From an uncultured Bacteroidaceae bacterium (GTDB lineage Bacteria > Bacteroidota > Bacteroidia > Bacteroidales > Bacteroidaceae): a DNA stretch of 64,000 bases. Position 1 is the first letter of the stretch; each line of letters begins with the position of its first letter. Under the pieces are notes generated by a model. The model did not search any database. It was not told the DNA's origin and saw only the letters and a list, made by a program, of their open reading frames with translations. The stretch lies in contig CALUIR010000011.1 in assembly GCA_944320785.1 (NCBI GenBank), positions 1 to 64,000 of the forward strand. Direction: 5' to 3'. This document shows, in pieces, positions 18,300 through 27,440 of the stretch. Made by a program: the position numbers and the translations under genes.

Positions 18300-18599
18300 C
18301 ATGCCCCTCCCGCTGCACGGCGCGCCGCCCGGGGCAAGCAAAAGGGCGGACAGGCGGAAGCACGCGGGAAGGAAACCCAAGCCACCCGCATGGGAAACCG
18401 CAATCACCCGCATAGGAAGTCCATCCTTAGGCTGAGGATGCATATCCTTAGGCTAAGGATGTGTATCTTTAGCCTAAAGATATAGAATTTGCCCGCATGG
18501 ACGGGACTTCCTGCACGGGAGAACGGAGCTTTCCGCACGCCTGCACCCATTTTCCCTCCTTGGAGAGGCAGACGCAAAGGCGGGCGACAGCCCGCCCCT
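18300..18599. other. Intergenic stretch between convergent genes
   Basis: Apart from the family A repeat at 18423-18538 there is only GC-rich sequence without a convincing gene. Short open frames cross the repeat because its 21-bp period equals seven codons. Confidence 0.5.
18423..18538 (+). repeat. Family A repeat, copy 1 (three 21-bp palindromic units plus tail)
   Basis: Units start at 18423, 18444 and 18465, exactly 21 bp apart. Each contains ATCCTTAGGCTAAGGAT or a close variant, an imperfect palindrome, plus a 3-4 base linker. The last unit runs into a tail starting AGAATTTGCCCGCATGG and ending near CCGCAC at 18538. It sits between two convergent genes. Three further copies are at 26241, 35446 and 55918, all in the same orientation. 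Confidence 0.85.
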
Positions 18600-19724
18600 T
18601 TACGGCAAGGCCGCCCTTCGCCTTCCCTTCCTTAACAGCCGGGCTATCCACAGGTAATAGCCGGTCAAGGGCAACGCCGCGCCCAGCAAAGCCGCCGCGA
18701 AATAAAGGACACGGGTGACCCATCCGCCCCAATTGCCCACATGGAGGGAATAAATCCACCCCCGCAGCTTCCCCTCGCGGGCAGCGTCCTTGTAGAGGGA
18801 CACTTGCGTGACCTGCCCGTCCGAAGGGCTGAAACGGTAACGGTCGGCGGCACGGCGGTTGCCCAAAGCATCAAACGCCACGGAAGCCTGCCCGTCGGCC
18901 ACCATGATTTGCCGCCAACCCGGATTCCTTCCCGACAATTCCGCATGCACCTTCTGCCAGTTCCGCACGTCGGGCAGCAAGGTTCCCGCAACCTGCCCGC
19001 CGCCCGTCCCGCCACGGGACGCAGCCTTGGCCAACTCCACGCCAAAGGCACGATAGAACGCCGTGCGGTACCAGCCGAAAGACCACGTAAGCCCCGTCAA
19101 GGCCATCACCAGCAACAGCAACACGGCATACATGCCCCCGGCCACATGCAGGGAATGCCAAAACCTCCTCCACCCTTTGCGGGCCACCACTTTCAGGCTG
19201 TCGGAGAAAGCCTTCCGGGTGCGGGGCCACCACACGCCGATGCCCGACAGCAAGGCCGCCACGAACATCAGCGTGCTGACGCCCACCACCATCTTGCCCC
19301 ACCAAACGCCCTCCGACGGGCGGGAAGCATCCAGCATCCAACGATGCAGCCTGAACATCACCGTGAAGAAAGGAAGACGTTCGTGCCGCCCCTTCACCTC
19401 GCCCGTGTAAGGGTCGATAGCCAACGCCGCCCGCTTGGGGCGCGACAGGTTCACCTGCCAAGCCCGCGCAGGGTCGGCAAAGGAAGTGATGCCCGCCACC
19501 CGGACTCCTTCAGGGACAAAAGGGGCAGCCCGTGCCACCAACTCATCCAACGGCAAAGTTTCTTCCTTCACTTCATCCACCTCATAAAGGGCAGGACGGC
19601 AAAGGCGCGTCACTTCCTCCTCGAACACCAGCATGGCACCCGAAAAGCAAACCAAGGAGATGCACACCCCGAAAGGCACAGACAGCCAGAGATGCACCCA
19701 ACGGAAAAACTTCCTCATGCCCAT
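18600..19724 (-). CDS. PepSY-domain transmembrane protein
   Basis: 374 residues with four predicted transmembrane helices: about 10-34, 139-165, 193-216 and 339-362. Histidine-bearing membrane-edge motifs (RWVHLWLS, FRLHRWM, WHSLHVAGG, YSLHVG) are typical of PepSY-associated TM proteins of iron uptake loci. PepSY segments lie in the two periplasmic loops (VAGITSFADPARAWQVNL; a second near 280-330). It is the last gene of an operon with a TonB receptor and a DUF4374 lipoprotein. By analogy it may be a ferric reductase-like partner for imported iron chelates; substrate unknown. Confidence 0.85.
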   Translation of the reverse strand: MGMRKFFRWVHLWLSVPFGVCISLVCFSGAMLVFEEEVTRLCRPALYEVDEVKEETLPLDELVARAAPFVPEGVRVAGITSFADPARAWQVNLSRPKRAALAIDPYTGEVKGRHERLPFFTVMFRLHRWMLDASRPSEGVWWGKMVVGVSTLMFVAALLSGIGVWWPRTRKAFSDSLKVVARKGWRRFWHSLHVAGGMYAVLLLLVMALTGLTWSFGWYRTAFYRAFGVELAKAASRGGTGGGQVAGTLLPDVRNWQKVHAELSGRNPGWRQIMVADGQASVAFDALGNRRAADRYRFSPSDGQVTQVSLYKDAAREGKLRGWIYSLHVGNWGGWVTRVLYFAAALLGAALPLTGYYLWIARLLRKGRRRAALP

Positions 19725-19736
19725 CAGCGCCCTGCC

Positions 19737-21140
19737 TTACGGATGATACACCAATTTGCCTACGCCGGACAGTTGCGTGGCCTCTACCGTAAGCCCCTTG
19801 GCCGCCGATGCCGTGGCAGGGTCCACTTTATAGATAGCCGGGAAACCATCCGTCGTGGTCACCGTGACATAAGCGCAGCCGTCCTCCATGTAAGGAGCAT
19901 TCCCAAAACCGGAAATCACCTCCTGCGAGGGAAGCCCGGACACGTACTTCAACGTCTTGTCGCCCGCTTTGAACACCGCCAAACGGTTGGCCACACGGTC
20001 GGATGCCGTATAGGGCTTGTCGAACATCAGCAGGAGGAAATAATCATCGGCAATGGGCCAGACCCGCATGAACGAAAGGCCGCCCGACAAAGCCTCCAAG
20101 TCGCAATAATAATCGTCAAAGTCCTCCGTGCCGGCCGGGATGCGCACCACGCCTGCCGGCAAAGTGGTCTGCTGGCGCGGGTCGGCCATTGTCTTGGCAT
20201 GGCTCGGCGAGAACACGTAAATGTCGCCGTTGCCTGCCTCCCATATCATCTGGTAATACTGCGAACGGTTCCGCCCGCAAGCATAACTGATTTTGTCCGT
20301 CCGTATCAACTTCTTGCCGGTCAGCGTCTCGTCGTTGAAGATGGCCACCCAGCACTCGTCCGGGTACTGCGTCCATTGCAGTTCGTCCTTCTCGTATGAA
20401 CTGCTGGCCTGCCCGCCGCTCTCCGTCTTCACAAGATCCTCATTGCCCGGCAACACCCACTTGCCGCCTTGGTCCTTCGTGCCGTACTGGCTCAGCCCCA
20501 TCGGGACAGCCGCCGTGTAAATCTTCCCGTCATGTTCCAAAATGCCGGCCAAAGTGACATATTCCCCATTGCCCAGGAAATTCTCCGATGAATAAACCGT
20601 GTTCTTCGTGTCATTGGTCGTATAAGTCTCATTGGCAGCATCCAAGTACGAAATCAGGAAGTACTGCGGCGTGTAGCCGTTCCCATCGTTATACTCCGTA
20701 GGCCCGTCGCCGGTAGAGATGGTCATCACATAATCCCCATAAACGCCATACGTGGTAAAACGACGAACGGCAAACTCGCCGTTGCGCTTCACCACTTGAT
20801 TGTCGGCATCCATGACATAGGAAGTGGTCAACCCGGCATTCCCGTCATTGTACTTCAACGCATAAAGGTACTCGTCCCCGTAAAAGACCCATTGGGTGGC
20901 GCCATCGTTCACCAAACCATTGTTCAGGGTGGAGATTGTCCCCTCGTTCAATGTGGGTGCCGTCAGCAGCACGTTCACCGTATTGGTCGTTGCCGTGGTG
21001 GATGCCGCTATGACGTATTCCGCTTTCCCATCTGCGCTGCCGCCGCCGTTTCCAAGTTCATTGTTGTCATCACAGGCCACAAAAGCCATCCCCATCATCG
21101 CCAAAGCGAATACAGGAGCCAAAAAGTGTTTCTTTTCCAT
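19737..21140 (-). CDS. DUF4374 lipoprotein
   Basis: 467 residues. The N-terminus is a lipoprotein signal with Cys24 in FVACDD. The remainder is beta-rich and matches the DUF4374 pattern of Bacteroidales ([66 protein letters not shown]), probably a propeller-like surface or periplasmic binding protein. It lies between the TonB receptor and the PepSY protein, 12 bp from the latter, which supports a joint role in uptake. The ligand is not known. Confidence 0.8.
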   Translation of the reverse strand: MEKKHFLAPVFALAMMGMAFVACDDNNELGNGGGSADGKAEYVIAASTTATTNTVNVLLTAPTLNEGTISTLNNGLVNDGATQWVFYGDEYLYALKYNDGNAGLTTSYVMDADNQVVKRNGEFAVRRFTTYGVYGDYVMTISTGDGPTEYNDGNGYTPQYFLISYLDAANETYTTNDTKNTVYSSENFLGNGEYVTLAGILEHDGKIYTAAVPMGLSQYGTKDQGGKWVLPGNEDLVKTESGGQASSSYEKDELQWTQYPDECWVAIFNDETLTGKKLIRTDKISYACGRNRSQYYQMIWEAGNGDIYVFSPSHAKTMADPRQQTTLPAGVVRIPAGTEDFDDYYCDLEALSGGLSFMRVWPIADDYFLLLMFDKPYTASDRVANRLAVFKAGDKTLKYVSGLPSQEVISGFGNAPYMEDGCAYVTVTTTDGFPAIYKVDPATASAAKGLTVEATQLSGVGKLVYHP

Positions 21141-21195
21141 CTCTTTCTATTTAAAACATAACAATATATGCATTCGTCAAAGCCGCGCCAGGCGG

Positions 21196-23571
21196 TCAAT
21201 CCCCGAAACAGACCCGCACTTTCCCATAAAAGGCACGCCCGGCTTTCTGCAAACTGAAATTGTCATACAGCTTCTCGTCCGTGAAATTCCGGCATTCAAA
21301 CGAAAGGTTGTAACGCCCGCCCTCCATGCTGTATGACAAAGAAAGATTGTGCGAAAACTGGCCAGGCACCACATAATCGCTCTTGGCACCAATTGCCTGT
21401 GAATAATAGGAGAAACTATGCAGGTACTGGTTGTCATACGACACGGACAATGTATTCCCCTTCTTGCCCAAACCATGCCAATAGAACGTGATGTCTGAAT
21501 CGGCAAAAATGTAAGGCAAGTTCGGCATGCGTTCCTTGTAGGCAAGGTTCGGGACGGAAGTTCCTATCATGGTCTTCATATTGTCACGCACATCCATTTG
21601 TGTGAAATTGCCGCCCACAGACAACCAATTGCCAAAGCTGTAACGGGCTGACACATTGTATCCTTTTGTCAACACCTTCCCGTAATTAATGTAAGTGGCC
21701 GCATACTTGCCTCCACTCAGGTCGGCCACATTGCGCTGGATGTAGTCTTTCGTATTGCGGTACACTAGCCCTCCTTCCAGGTAAATGGCATGTTTCTTGA
21801 ATGTCTTGGCATAACTCAGGTTCAGGTTCACATTGTCGCTGTTCTCCGGACGGATGCCAATGTCGCCCATCTCCAAGTCCTCATCGCCAAACATTTCTTC
21901 AATCGTGGGCAGGCGGTAAGCCTTCTCGTAAGACAGCTTGACCTGCAATCCAGGCAGGACAAAGCATGTGGCTGCTGCTCCATAACCTGCCGAACCCACC
22001 TTCCGTGTTGTCCGCACATAATCCGTCATGTTCTCATCGGTAGCCATCGGGCCTGACACATACTGGCTATAATATTTCCCGAAAACGGAAGCATTCCACA
22101 CTTCTGAAGGCATCAGACGGTACGATAGCCCCGTGATGTTCTTCCTTGTCCGTTTGCCGATAGCATCCGTCAACTCTTCGTTGGCCAGCAAAGAAGTATT
22201 GGAACGGCTGAAAGCGCTCAACACATGGTTCAGCGTGAATGCATGCATTTTCCCGATTCGGTAATTCGCAGTGAATGTCGCATTCCAATTGTCATTGTCA
22301 GCACGCGAATACTGGTAGGACTGCTCACCACGCGCATTCATCAGATGGCGTTCGCCTAACCAATTATATTCATAAGCGGAGGTATCCACATTGAATGTCT
22401 GGTTCCGATTGTAATTGGCTGTCACCACTACATCAAGTCCCTTGAACAGCAAATCACGCTTGCTGTATTCCACGGAAGGCATCAACGAATGGCCTTTCCG
22501 ATGCTTCTGCCCATACACGATATTTTGCCGCACACCAGTCTGAACATCCTGATACATGTGAGACCACGTGAAACCGAACAACAAGCGGTCCGCCCATGCC
22601 TTATCCAGCACGCCCAATTTAGCCACAACAACCTCGTTATGGTAAACGTCATTGAAACGCCTCACACGTCCCATGGCGGCATTATTGTTGCCCGTGGCAA
22701 AATCACGGATAGGAGCATCCACATAATAATCATTGTCCGAATAGTTCTGGAAAGCATGGATATCATAAGTAAAACCATTCCCTAAAGTCTGCCCCGCATG
22801 GATGCTCGATTTGTGGGTGTTGAAAGAACCGTATGAATAAGAAGCATCGGCAAACCACCGTTTGCGTTGCTTGCCTGTCACGATGTTGATGACACCGCCA
22901 ATGGCATCCGTCCCGAACCCCACGGGAACTGCTCCCTTGTACACCTCGATGCGTTCGGCAAAATTTACCGGGATATTGTTCAGCCCGAACGAACTTCCTA
23001 CTCCTTCTTGCGGCACGCCATCGATAAACACCTTCACATGCTTTCCGCTAAAACCGTCTAACATGACCTGCATGTCCGATCCTACCCCTCCAGACTCACG
23101 GAGCTTCATGCCAGGAGCTTTTGCCAAGGCATCTCCCAAGTTTTTTGTGGTATTCTGCCAACTTTTCGCGTCCAAGGCGACAGCATTGAAGGCCGAACGC
23201 TTCAAACGGCTTACCCCGCTCGATACAACGACCACTTCATCCAGTTCCATGGGTTGAGGATGCAAAACCACATCCTGCCGTACCGATTTTCCATCGCCCA
23301 GCACAATCTGCATCTCCTCCGTGCGGTAACCTACCGCCGACACCACCAGCACGTATTCACCTATTGGAGCATGAAGATGATAAAAACCCTCCAAGTCGGT
23401 GGTTGTCCCATAATTTGTGTCCTTCAAATACACTGTTGCAAAATCCACAATCCCTTCTTCCGCTGAGACAACCCGTCCCGAAACTCCCGCCATCTCCTCA
23501 TCGGCGTGGAGAAGGGGCATCCAATTAAGCAAGGAAAGCAATCCCAACAATCTCAATACTCCTGTTTTCAC
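21196..23571 (-). CDS. TonB-dependent outer-membrane receptor
   Basis: 791 residues. Signal peptide about 1-23. A carboxypeptidase-regulatory-like beta-sandwich at about 30-110 (VSGRVVSAEEGIVDFATVYLKD, GTTTDLEGFYHLHAP) is typical of Bacteroidetes receptors. The plug follows at about 130-235 (KNLGDALAKAPGMKLRESGG, GFGTDAIGGVINIVTGK), then a 22-strand barrel to the C-terminus. First gene of a three-gene operon ending at 18600. The absence of a SusD partner and the PepSY neighbour argue for an iron complex, haem or siderophore substrate rather than a glycan (inference). Confidence 0.93.
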   Translation of the reverse strand: MKTGVLRLLGLLSLLNWMPLLHADEEMAGVSGRVVSAEEGIVDFATVYLKDTNYGTTTDLEGFYHLHAPIGEYVLVVSAVGYRTEEMQIVLGDGKSVRQDVVLHPQPMELDEVVVVSSGVSRLKRSAFNAVALDAKSWQNTTKNLGDALAKAPGMKLRESGGVGSDMQVMLDGFSGKHVKVFIDGVPQEGVGSSFGLNNIPVNFAERIEVYKGAVPVGFGTDAIGGVINIVTGKQRKRWFADASYSYGSFNTHKSSIHAGQTLGNGFTYDIHAFQNYSDNDYYVDAPIRDFATGNNNAAMGRVRRFNDVYHNEVVVAKLGVLDKAWADRLLFGFTWSHMYQDVQTGVRQNIVYGQKHRKGHSLMPSVEYSKRDLLFKGLDVVVTANYNRNQTFNVDTSAYEYNWLGERHLMNARGEQSYQYSRADNDNWNATFTANYRIGKMHAFTLNHVLSAFSRSNTSLLANEELTDAIGKRTRKNITGLSYRLMPSEVWNASVFGKYYSQYVSGPMATDENMTDYVRTTRKVGSAGYGAAATCFVLPGLQVKLSYEKAYRLPTIEEMFGDEDLEMGDIGIRPENSDNVNLNLSYAKTFKKHAIYLEGGLVYRNTKDYIQRNVADLSGGKYAATYINYGKVLTKGYNVSARYSFGNWLSVGGNFTQMDVRDNMKTMIGTSVPNLAYKERMPNLPYIFADSDITFYWHGLGKKGNTLSVSYDNQYLHSFSYYSQAIGAKSDYVVPGQFSHNLSLSYSMEGGRYNLSFECRNFTDEKLYDNFSLQKAGRAFYGKVRVCFGD

Positions 23572-23711
23572 GCTGCTTTTTCTATATAAAATTAAGACGG
23601 TGCAAAGGTCGGCACATTATCCATGCCTATCAATCGCCTGTTTTGGCTAAAATCCATACCGCCATGCAGGCTGTCAATCCCCACAAATAGGGACGGAAGG
23701 GATATTTTCCT

Positions 23712-23719
23712 TACCTTTG
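23712..23719 (+). promoter_or_regulatory. -7 box of the LysO-type exporter operon
   Basis: TACCTTTG matches the Bacteroidetes -7 consensus 41 bp before the ATG at 23761. No clear -33 TTTG is seen. Confidence 0.5.
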
Positions 23720-23760
23720 CCGCTCAGAACTATTTTCCAACTTAAGAAACAACTAACGTC

Positions 23761-24039
23761 ATGATTGAAATCATAGGGGTCATGTGCATCGGGATAGGGT
23801 TGGGCTATCTGCTCCGCCGCTTCCCCATTTTGCAAGAAATAGGGAAAGCCATCTCGGTCACGATCTGGCTAATGCTGTTCTTCCTTGGCATGTCTATCGG
23901 CGCCATTCCCGGCATTTTCCAACATATCGGGCAATTAGGCGGGCAGGCCACCCTGCTGGCACTGGCCGGCACAGCGGGCAGCATCCTTGCCGCATCGGCC
24001 GTTCATCGCCTTTTCCTCAAGAAGGAGGGCAAACCATGA
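23761..24039 (+). CDS. LysO-type exporter, N-terminal subunit
   Basis: 92 residues, nearly all membrane: helices at about 2-18, 28-50 and 60-82. It matches the N-terminal third of the LysO (YbjE) L-lysine exporter, here encoded separately. Its stop overlaps the ATG of the next gene (ATGA at 24036-24039), so the two parts are translationally coupled and probably form one transporter. Confidence 0.75.
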   Translation: MIEIIGVMCIGIGLGYLLRRFPILQEIGKAISVTIWLMLFFLGMSIGAIPGIFQHIGQLGGQATLLALAGTAGSILAASAVHRLFLKKEGKP

Positions 24040-24656
24040 AAGGAAGCCTCATCGTCCTTGCTGCCTTCGCCTGCGGATGCATCGCTGGATGGGCTTTCCC
24101 TGGATTCATCCCGGCGCAGGGTTTGTCGAACCTCCTGCTGTATGCCCTGATGCTGCAAGTGGGCATCAGCATCGGCTGCAACGGGAACATAAAGCAAATC
24201 ATCGCCCAACTGCATCCACGCTACCTCTTTCTCCCTTTAGGCACTGCAGCGGGAACGCTCCTTTTCTCGGCCATGGCCAGCCTCTTGCTAAGCCAATGGA
24301 GCGTGGCCGAGTGCATGGCCGTAGGCAGCGGCTTTGGCTATTATTCACTCTCGTCCCTTCTCATCACCCAACTCAAAACGCCGTCTGTCGGCTGGCAACT
24401 TGCTGCCGAGTTGGGAACGATTGCCTTGCTCGCCAACATCTTCAGGGAAATGTTCGCATTATTGGGAAGCCCGCTCATCCGGAAATATTTCGGGCCATTG
24501 GCACCTATTTCGGCAGCCGGGGCGACTTCCATGGACGTGACTCTCCCGGTCATCGCCCGGTATTCCGGCAAAGAAATGGTTCCCATCGCCATCCTGCACG
24601 GCATACTGATGGACTTTTCTGTACCATTTTTCGTCTCGTTCTTTTGCAGTTTGTAG
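24036..24656 (+). CDS. LysO-type exporter, C-terminal subunit
   Basis: 206 residues, about six membrane helices, matching the main domain of LysO-family exporters (GFGYYSLSSLLITQ, AELGTIALLANIFREM, GATSMDVTLPVIARYSG). In E. coli LysO exports L-lysine and thialysine; the substrate here is presumed but not shown. Together with the preceding 92-residue protein the length (about 298) equals one LysO chain, so this is a split version rather than a truncation. Confidence 0.85.
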   Translation: MKGSLIVLAAFACGCIAGWAFPGFIPAQGLSNLLLYALMLQVGISIGCNGNIKQIIAQLHPRYLFLPLGTAAGTLLFSAMASLLLSQWSVAECMAVGSGFGYYSLSSLLITQLKTPSVGWQLAAELGTIALLANIFREMFALLGSPLIRKYFGPLAPISAAGATSMDVTLPVIARYSGKEMVPIAILHGILMDFSVPFFVSFFCSL

Positions 24657-24663
24657 AAAAACA

Positions 24664-24700
24664 CGTCCCGGCAGGAGGCATGTTCCTCTCTGCCGGGACG
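24664..24700. terminator. Hairpin between convergent genes
   Basis: CGTCCCGGCAG at 24664-24674 pairs perfectly with CTGCCGGGACG at 24690-24700. It lies between lysO (plus) and the beta-barrel gene (minus) and may serve both. T-runs are weak. Confidence 0.65.
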
Positions 24701-24730
24701 CAAACATCCTCTGGCCAAACGGCAACAGGG

Positions 24731-25363
24731 TTAGAATGTCACACCAACACGGAAGCCAACGTTGCTTTGCCCGTCGATGCCGTCCAGCAAAGTGGCAGTA
24801 CGGTTGGTCATATAATTATAGTAACCAGCCACATGGAACCCGAAGCGGCAATCCTTGGACGGGTAAACCCTGAAACCCAGTTCCGGGGCAATGTAGAAGC
24901 CCCATCCCTCGTCGTAGGTGCCGCCTGTACCGTAATAAGTGGTATTGCGGACGAAAGCCGCCCCGGCCTTCGCGCCGACATAGGGCTTGAAATGCGTGCC
25001 GTCATACAACTTGTAGGCCGCCTGCACGCCAAAGGGCAACTGGTAGGCGGAACGCTGCTGGTCGGTCGTCAACGATTCCGTCGGCGACAATGCCAAGGTT
25101 TGCCGTCCTATGTACCGGTGGTTTGTATGGAAGTTGAGGAACAATCCCACCGACCAACGGGAGGTGACGTCGTAGGCACCCTCAAAGTTCATTCCCCACA
25201 CGCCGATTTTGTCAGCAAAGCCAGTGGACAAAGGGGCGTTCATCTGCCAATCCACAGTAAAGTGCAATTCCTCGGCCCTGCCCTGTGCTTGAGCCGCAGG
25301 CGTAAGCAGCAAAAAGGCAGCTGCACATGCCATCATCTTTCCAAACGATATTCTTGGTTTCAT
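24731..25363 (-). CDS. Small outer-membrane beta-barrel protein
   Basis: 210 residues. Signal peptide about 1-26 (ending AAQAQ). The mature part shows alternating hydrophobic/aromatic strands and ends in NVGFRVGVTF, a typical C-terminal strand with terminal Phe. It resembles the OmpX/OmpW-like porin-fold proteins of Bacteroidales (about 8 strands). Function unknown. It is 22 bp downstream of the DUF4136 lipoprotein gene on the same strand and may be co-transcribed. Confidence 0.75.
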   Translation of the reverse strand: MKPRISFGKMMACAAAFLLLTPAAQAQGRAEELHFTVDWQMNAPLSTGFADKIGVWGMNFEGAYDVTSRWSVGLFLNFHTNHRYIGRQTLALSPTESLTTDQQRSAYQLPFGVQAAYKLYDGTHFKPYVGAKAGAAFVRNTTYYGTGGTYDEGWGFYIAPELGFRVYPSKDCRFGFHVAGYYNYMTNRTATLLDGIDGQSNVGFRVGVTF

Positions 25364-25384
25364 AGTCTTTTTCCTCCTTCCCTT

Positions 25385-26071
25385 TTAATTAGCACTTGTA
25401 TTTGACGCCTCCGTGCGCCCTAAATAGGCTGACTGGCTGAAGGCTTGAGACACGCCATCCAGCAAAAGCTGCATGTTCACGCGGTTGTTCCCATACTGGT
25501 AGCCGTGCGCACTGGCATACCAGATGACAGGCAAACGATGGGACTCGCCCGCGTCCCCTGCCTGCTGCGCGGCATCGGCGCCAGTCAAGTCCACCATCTC
25601 CAGAATCAACGTGTTAGTGTCGTATGAATACGTGACAGGGTACGGATAATACCAGCCGCCCCACCACGGCCCCCAGAAACCGTAATCCCACCAGCCGCCC
25701 CAATAGCTGGGATAGCCGCCGGTTGTCACATGGTTGGTCTGCGACACGTAAGACACCTGCACGCCCAAATCAGCCTCCGCCTTCTTTTCCGGGTCGGCGA
25801 TGCGCGTATAACCGCAGGCATCCATCTGGCGTTCTACTTCGCCAATAATGGACAAGGCATTTTCGTCTTTCCAATAACGGGCTTCGTGCGAAGCCACATC
25901 CAAGATGCTGTCCGGCAAAAAATAGGTGGCGTAAGCCCCAAAAGCGGCTTCCGTGTCATAATCGGAATAAACCACCAAGTCACAGCTCAACTCGTCAAAG
26001 TCAGGGTCCTTCTCACACGAGGCCATGGCGAGCAACAAGCCAGCAAAAAACAATACTTTTTTCATAATCAT
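25385..26071 (-). CDS. DUF4136 lipoprotein
   Basis: 228 residues (or 226 from the second ATG at 26065). Lipoprotein signal with Cys20 in LAMASCEKD. Residues about 30-200 fit DUF4136 (SDYDTEAAFGAYATYFLPD, IIGEVERQMDACGYTRIAD, DLGVQVSYVSQT, then a Gly/Trp/Tyr-rich insert YWGGWWDYGFWGPWWGGWYYPYP). DUF4136 proteins are widespread envelope lipoproteins without a settled function. Family A repeat copy 2 lies upstream. Confidence 0.85.
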   Translation of the reverse strand: MIMKKVLFFAGLLLAMASCEKDPDFDELSCDLVVYSDYDTEAAFGAYATYFLPDSILDVASHEARYWKDENALSIIGEVERQMDACGYTRIADPEKKAEADLGVQVSYVSQTNHVTTGGYPSYWGGWWDYGFWGPWWGGWYYPYPVTYSYDTNTLILEMVDLTGADAAQQAGDAGESHRLPVIWYASAHGYQYGNNRVNMQLLLDGVSQAFSQSAYLGRTEASNTSAN

Positions 26072-26240
26072 TTCTGTTTAGGGTTTCACTTAATTGCACA
26101 CTAAAAATATGCCAAGTGGCAGAATACTGCACTCCCCACGGGCGGAATAAACGTTCTTTGTGCTTTATTCACCTTCTCTTGCTGGGCAGGCTTGCCCGTC
26201 CGCCCGTGCAGGAACTTCCATCCAGCCGCGCAGGAAGTTC

Positions 26241-26381
26241 ATCTTTAGGTTAAGGATGCATATCCTTAGGCTAAGGATGCGCATCTTCAGGTTAGAGATG
26301 TGTATCCTTAGGCTAAAGATAAAGAAGTTGCCCGCATAAGCTGGAGTTTCCACCCGTGCAAACAGAATTTCCTTCCCGCAC
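26241..26381 (+). repeat. Family A repeat, copy 2 (four 21-bp units plus tail)
   Basis: Units start at 26241, 26262, 26283 and 26304, exactly 21 bp apart, followed by the tail AAAGAAGTTGCCCGCAT and an end near CCGCAC. It lies in the 409-bp gap between the DUF4136 gene and the membrane protein gene, with no gene of its own. A half-tail-like sequence (CCCGTGCAGGAACTTCC) precedes it at about 26202-26218. Confidence 0.85.
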
Positions 26382-26424
26382 AAAAGGACGGATACAGGCT
26401 GACAAACCTACCCGGGACACAAAA

Positions 26425-26460
26425 AAAGGACGGGCAGGCCATCAGGCCTTCCCGTCCTTT
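26425..26460 (-). terminator. Terminator of the redox operon (minus strand)
   Basis: AAAGGACGGGCAGGCC pairs with GGCCTTCCCGTCCTTT (one mismatch, ATCA loop). On the minus strand it is followed by a run of T (the A-run at 26421-26427), as expected for the operon ending at 26481. Confidence 0.88.
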
Positions 26461-26480
26461 CCCCTCGGAAAACTTTCCCG

Positions 26481-26990
26481 CTACTTGCGGATAACGTGCT
26501 TAATCAGCAGGTAACCGCCGAGAATCTGCAGCAACATGCCCGGAATGCCGACGCGGAAATCTTGGAACGCCGCATGCAAGCTGCCGGTCCATGCCCATTC
26601 AAAGCATGCCCCGGCCAATTGGTAAAACAAGACGACGGCCAGCAAAAGCAGCGGCGACACCGAACGATAACGCCCGGCAACCCATCCTGCACCTGCCGCC
26701 AGCAACACAGATTTCACCACGATGGCGGGCAGCACTGCCTGTGCAGGCATGCCGAAAAGCCACGAATTGAGCAAAGGCGATGCCACTGCCGTCAGCAGCC
26801 CCACTTTCCAGCCGTACTTGTAAGCGCCGACCAACGTGAAAAAATAAATCGGCAGCCAAGTGACGCCCCCCTGCGGAGCCAGATGAAACAACTGGGGCAA
26901 AGCAATGTTACCCACAATGAACAGCAATGCCGCCACATAAGTCCGCAGTTGGCTGAACGGCAATGAATAAAAACGGATACTACTCTCCAT
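26481..26990 (-). CDS. Integral membrane protein, possible ECF transporter S component
   Basis: 169 residues with five to six hydrophobic helices. The pattern (NIALPQLFHLAPQGGVTWLPIYFFTLVGAYKYGWKVGLLTAVASPLLNSWLFGMPAQAVLPAIVVKS) resembles substrate-binding S components of ECF transporters, which bind vitamins or metals and share a remote EcfAAT module. It is last in an operon with a polyferredoxin, an exported aldo/keto reductase and a DUF1893 protein. The substrate is unknown; cofactor import for the redox proteins would be a guess. Confidence 0.55.
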   Translation of the reverse strand: MESSIRFYSLPFSQLRTYVAALLFIVGNIALPQLFHLAPQGGVTWLPIYFFTLVGAYKYGWKVGLLTAVASPLLNSWLFGMPAQAVLPAIVVKSVLLAAGAGWVAGRYRSVSPLLLLAVVLFYQLAGACFEWAWTGSLHAAFQDFRVGIPGMLLQILGGYLLIKHVIRK

Positions 26991-27020
26991 GTTTCTTTTC
27001 CTCCTATTATTAATGTAATA

Positions 27021-27440
27021 CTATTCCTTTCGATTCACAAACGCATCAATGGCACAGTAAATATCAGCCAAAGATTCCTTTTCGTAACACAAGGTCTCCA
27101 ACGGGCACCAGCCGGACTGGTCACGGTTCTTGACGTAAGGCACCAAGCACCCGTAAGCCGCCTCCATGCCCGACCGCTCCAGCAACAACCATGCCGGGCG
27201 GCTCAAGACATCGGCATGCAGTCGCTCCACCCCGCCCAAAAGCATCAAGGCGGCGGCGGCCTTCCCCACCACCTTGTCAGCCACCCATGCCCCTTGCAGG
27301 AAAGCAGGCTCTTCATTCAGCAAACGGTACAGGTCGGCCACGCCCCGCCGGGTGAAGGAACGGACGATATCCCCGTTCCGCATGACACAGGAATAATTCC
27401 CTGCGTGCAGCAACGCTGTCAAATGCTCCATCCCGTCCAT
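27021..27440 (-). CDS. DUF1893 domain protein
   Basis: 139 residues from the ATG at 27440-27438, which overlaps the TGA of the upstream gene (TGATG), so translation is coupled. The sequence (NYSCVMRNGDIVRSFTRRGVADLYRLL, GKAAAALMLLGGVERLHADVLSRPAWLLLE, FLQGAWVADKVVG) fits DUF1893, a small cytidine-deaminase-like fold found in anaerobes. A CxxxxC-type arrangement near GWCPLETLCY is visible at about 112-120. Function unknown. The fixed position in the redox operon suggests a role in cofactor handling or enzyme maturation. Confidence 0.75.
   Translation of the reverse strand: MDGMEHLTALLHAGNYSCVMRNGDIVRSFTRRGVADLYRLLNEEPAFLQGAWVADKVVGKAAAALMLLGGVERLHADVLSRPAWLLLERSGMEAAYGCLVPYVKNRDQSGWCPLETLCYEKESLADIYCAIDAFVNRKE

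Noticed and set aside
18741..20399. Plus-strand open frame of 552 codons opposite the PepSY and DUF4374 genes
   Set aside because: Antisense to two genes with recognisable domains; His/Arg/Pro-rich composition typical of a shadow frame.
23987..25405. Plus-strand open frame of 472 codons spanning LysO and the beta-barrel gene
   Set aside because: Crosses two real genes and a terminator, without domain similarity.
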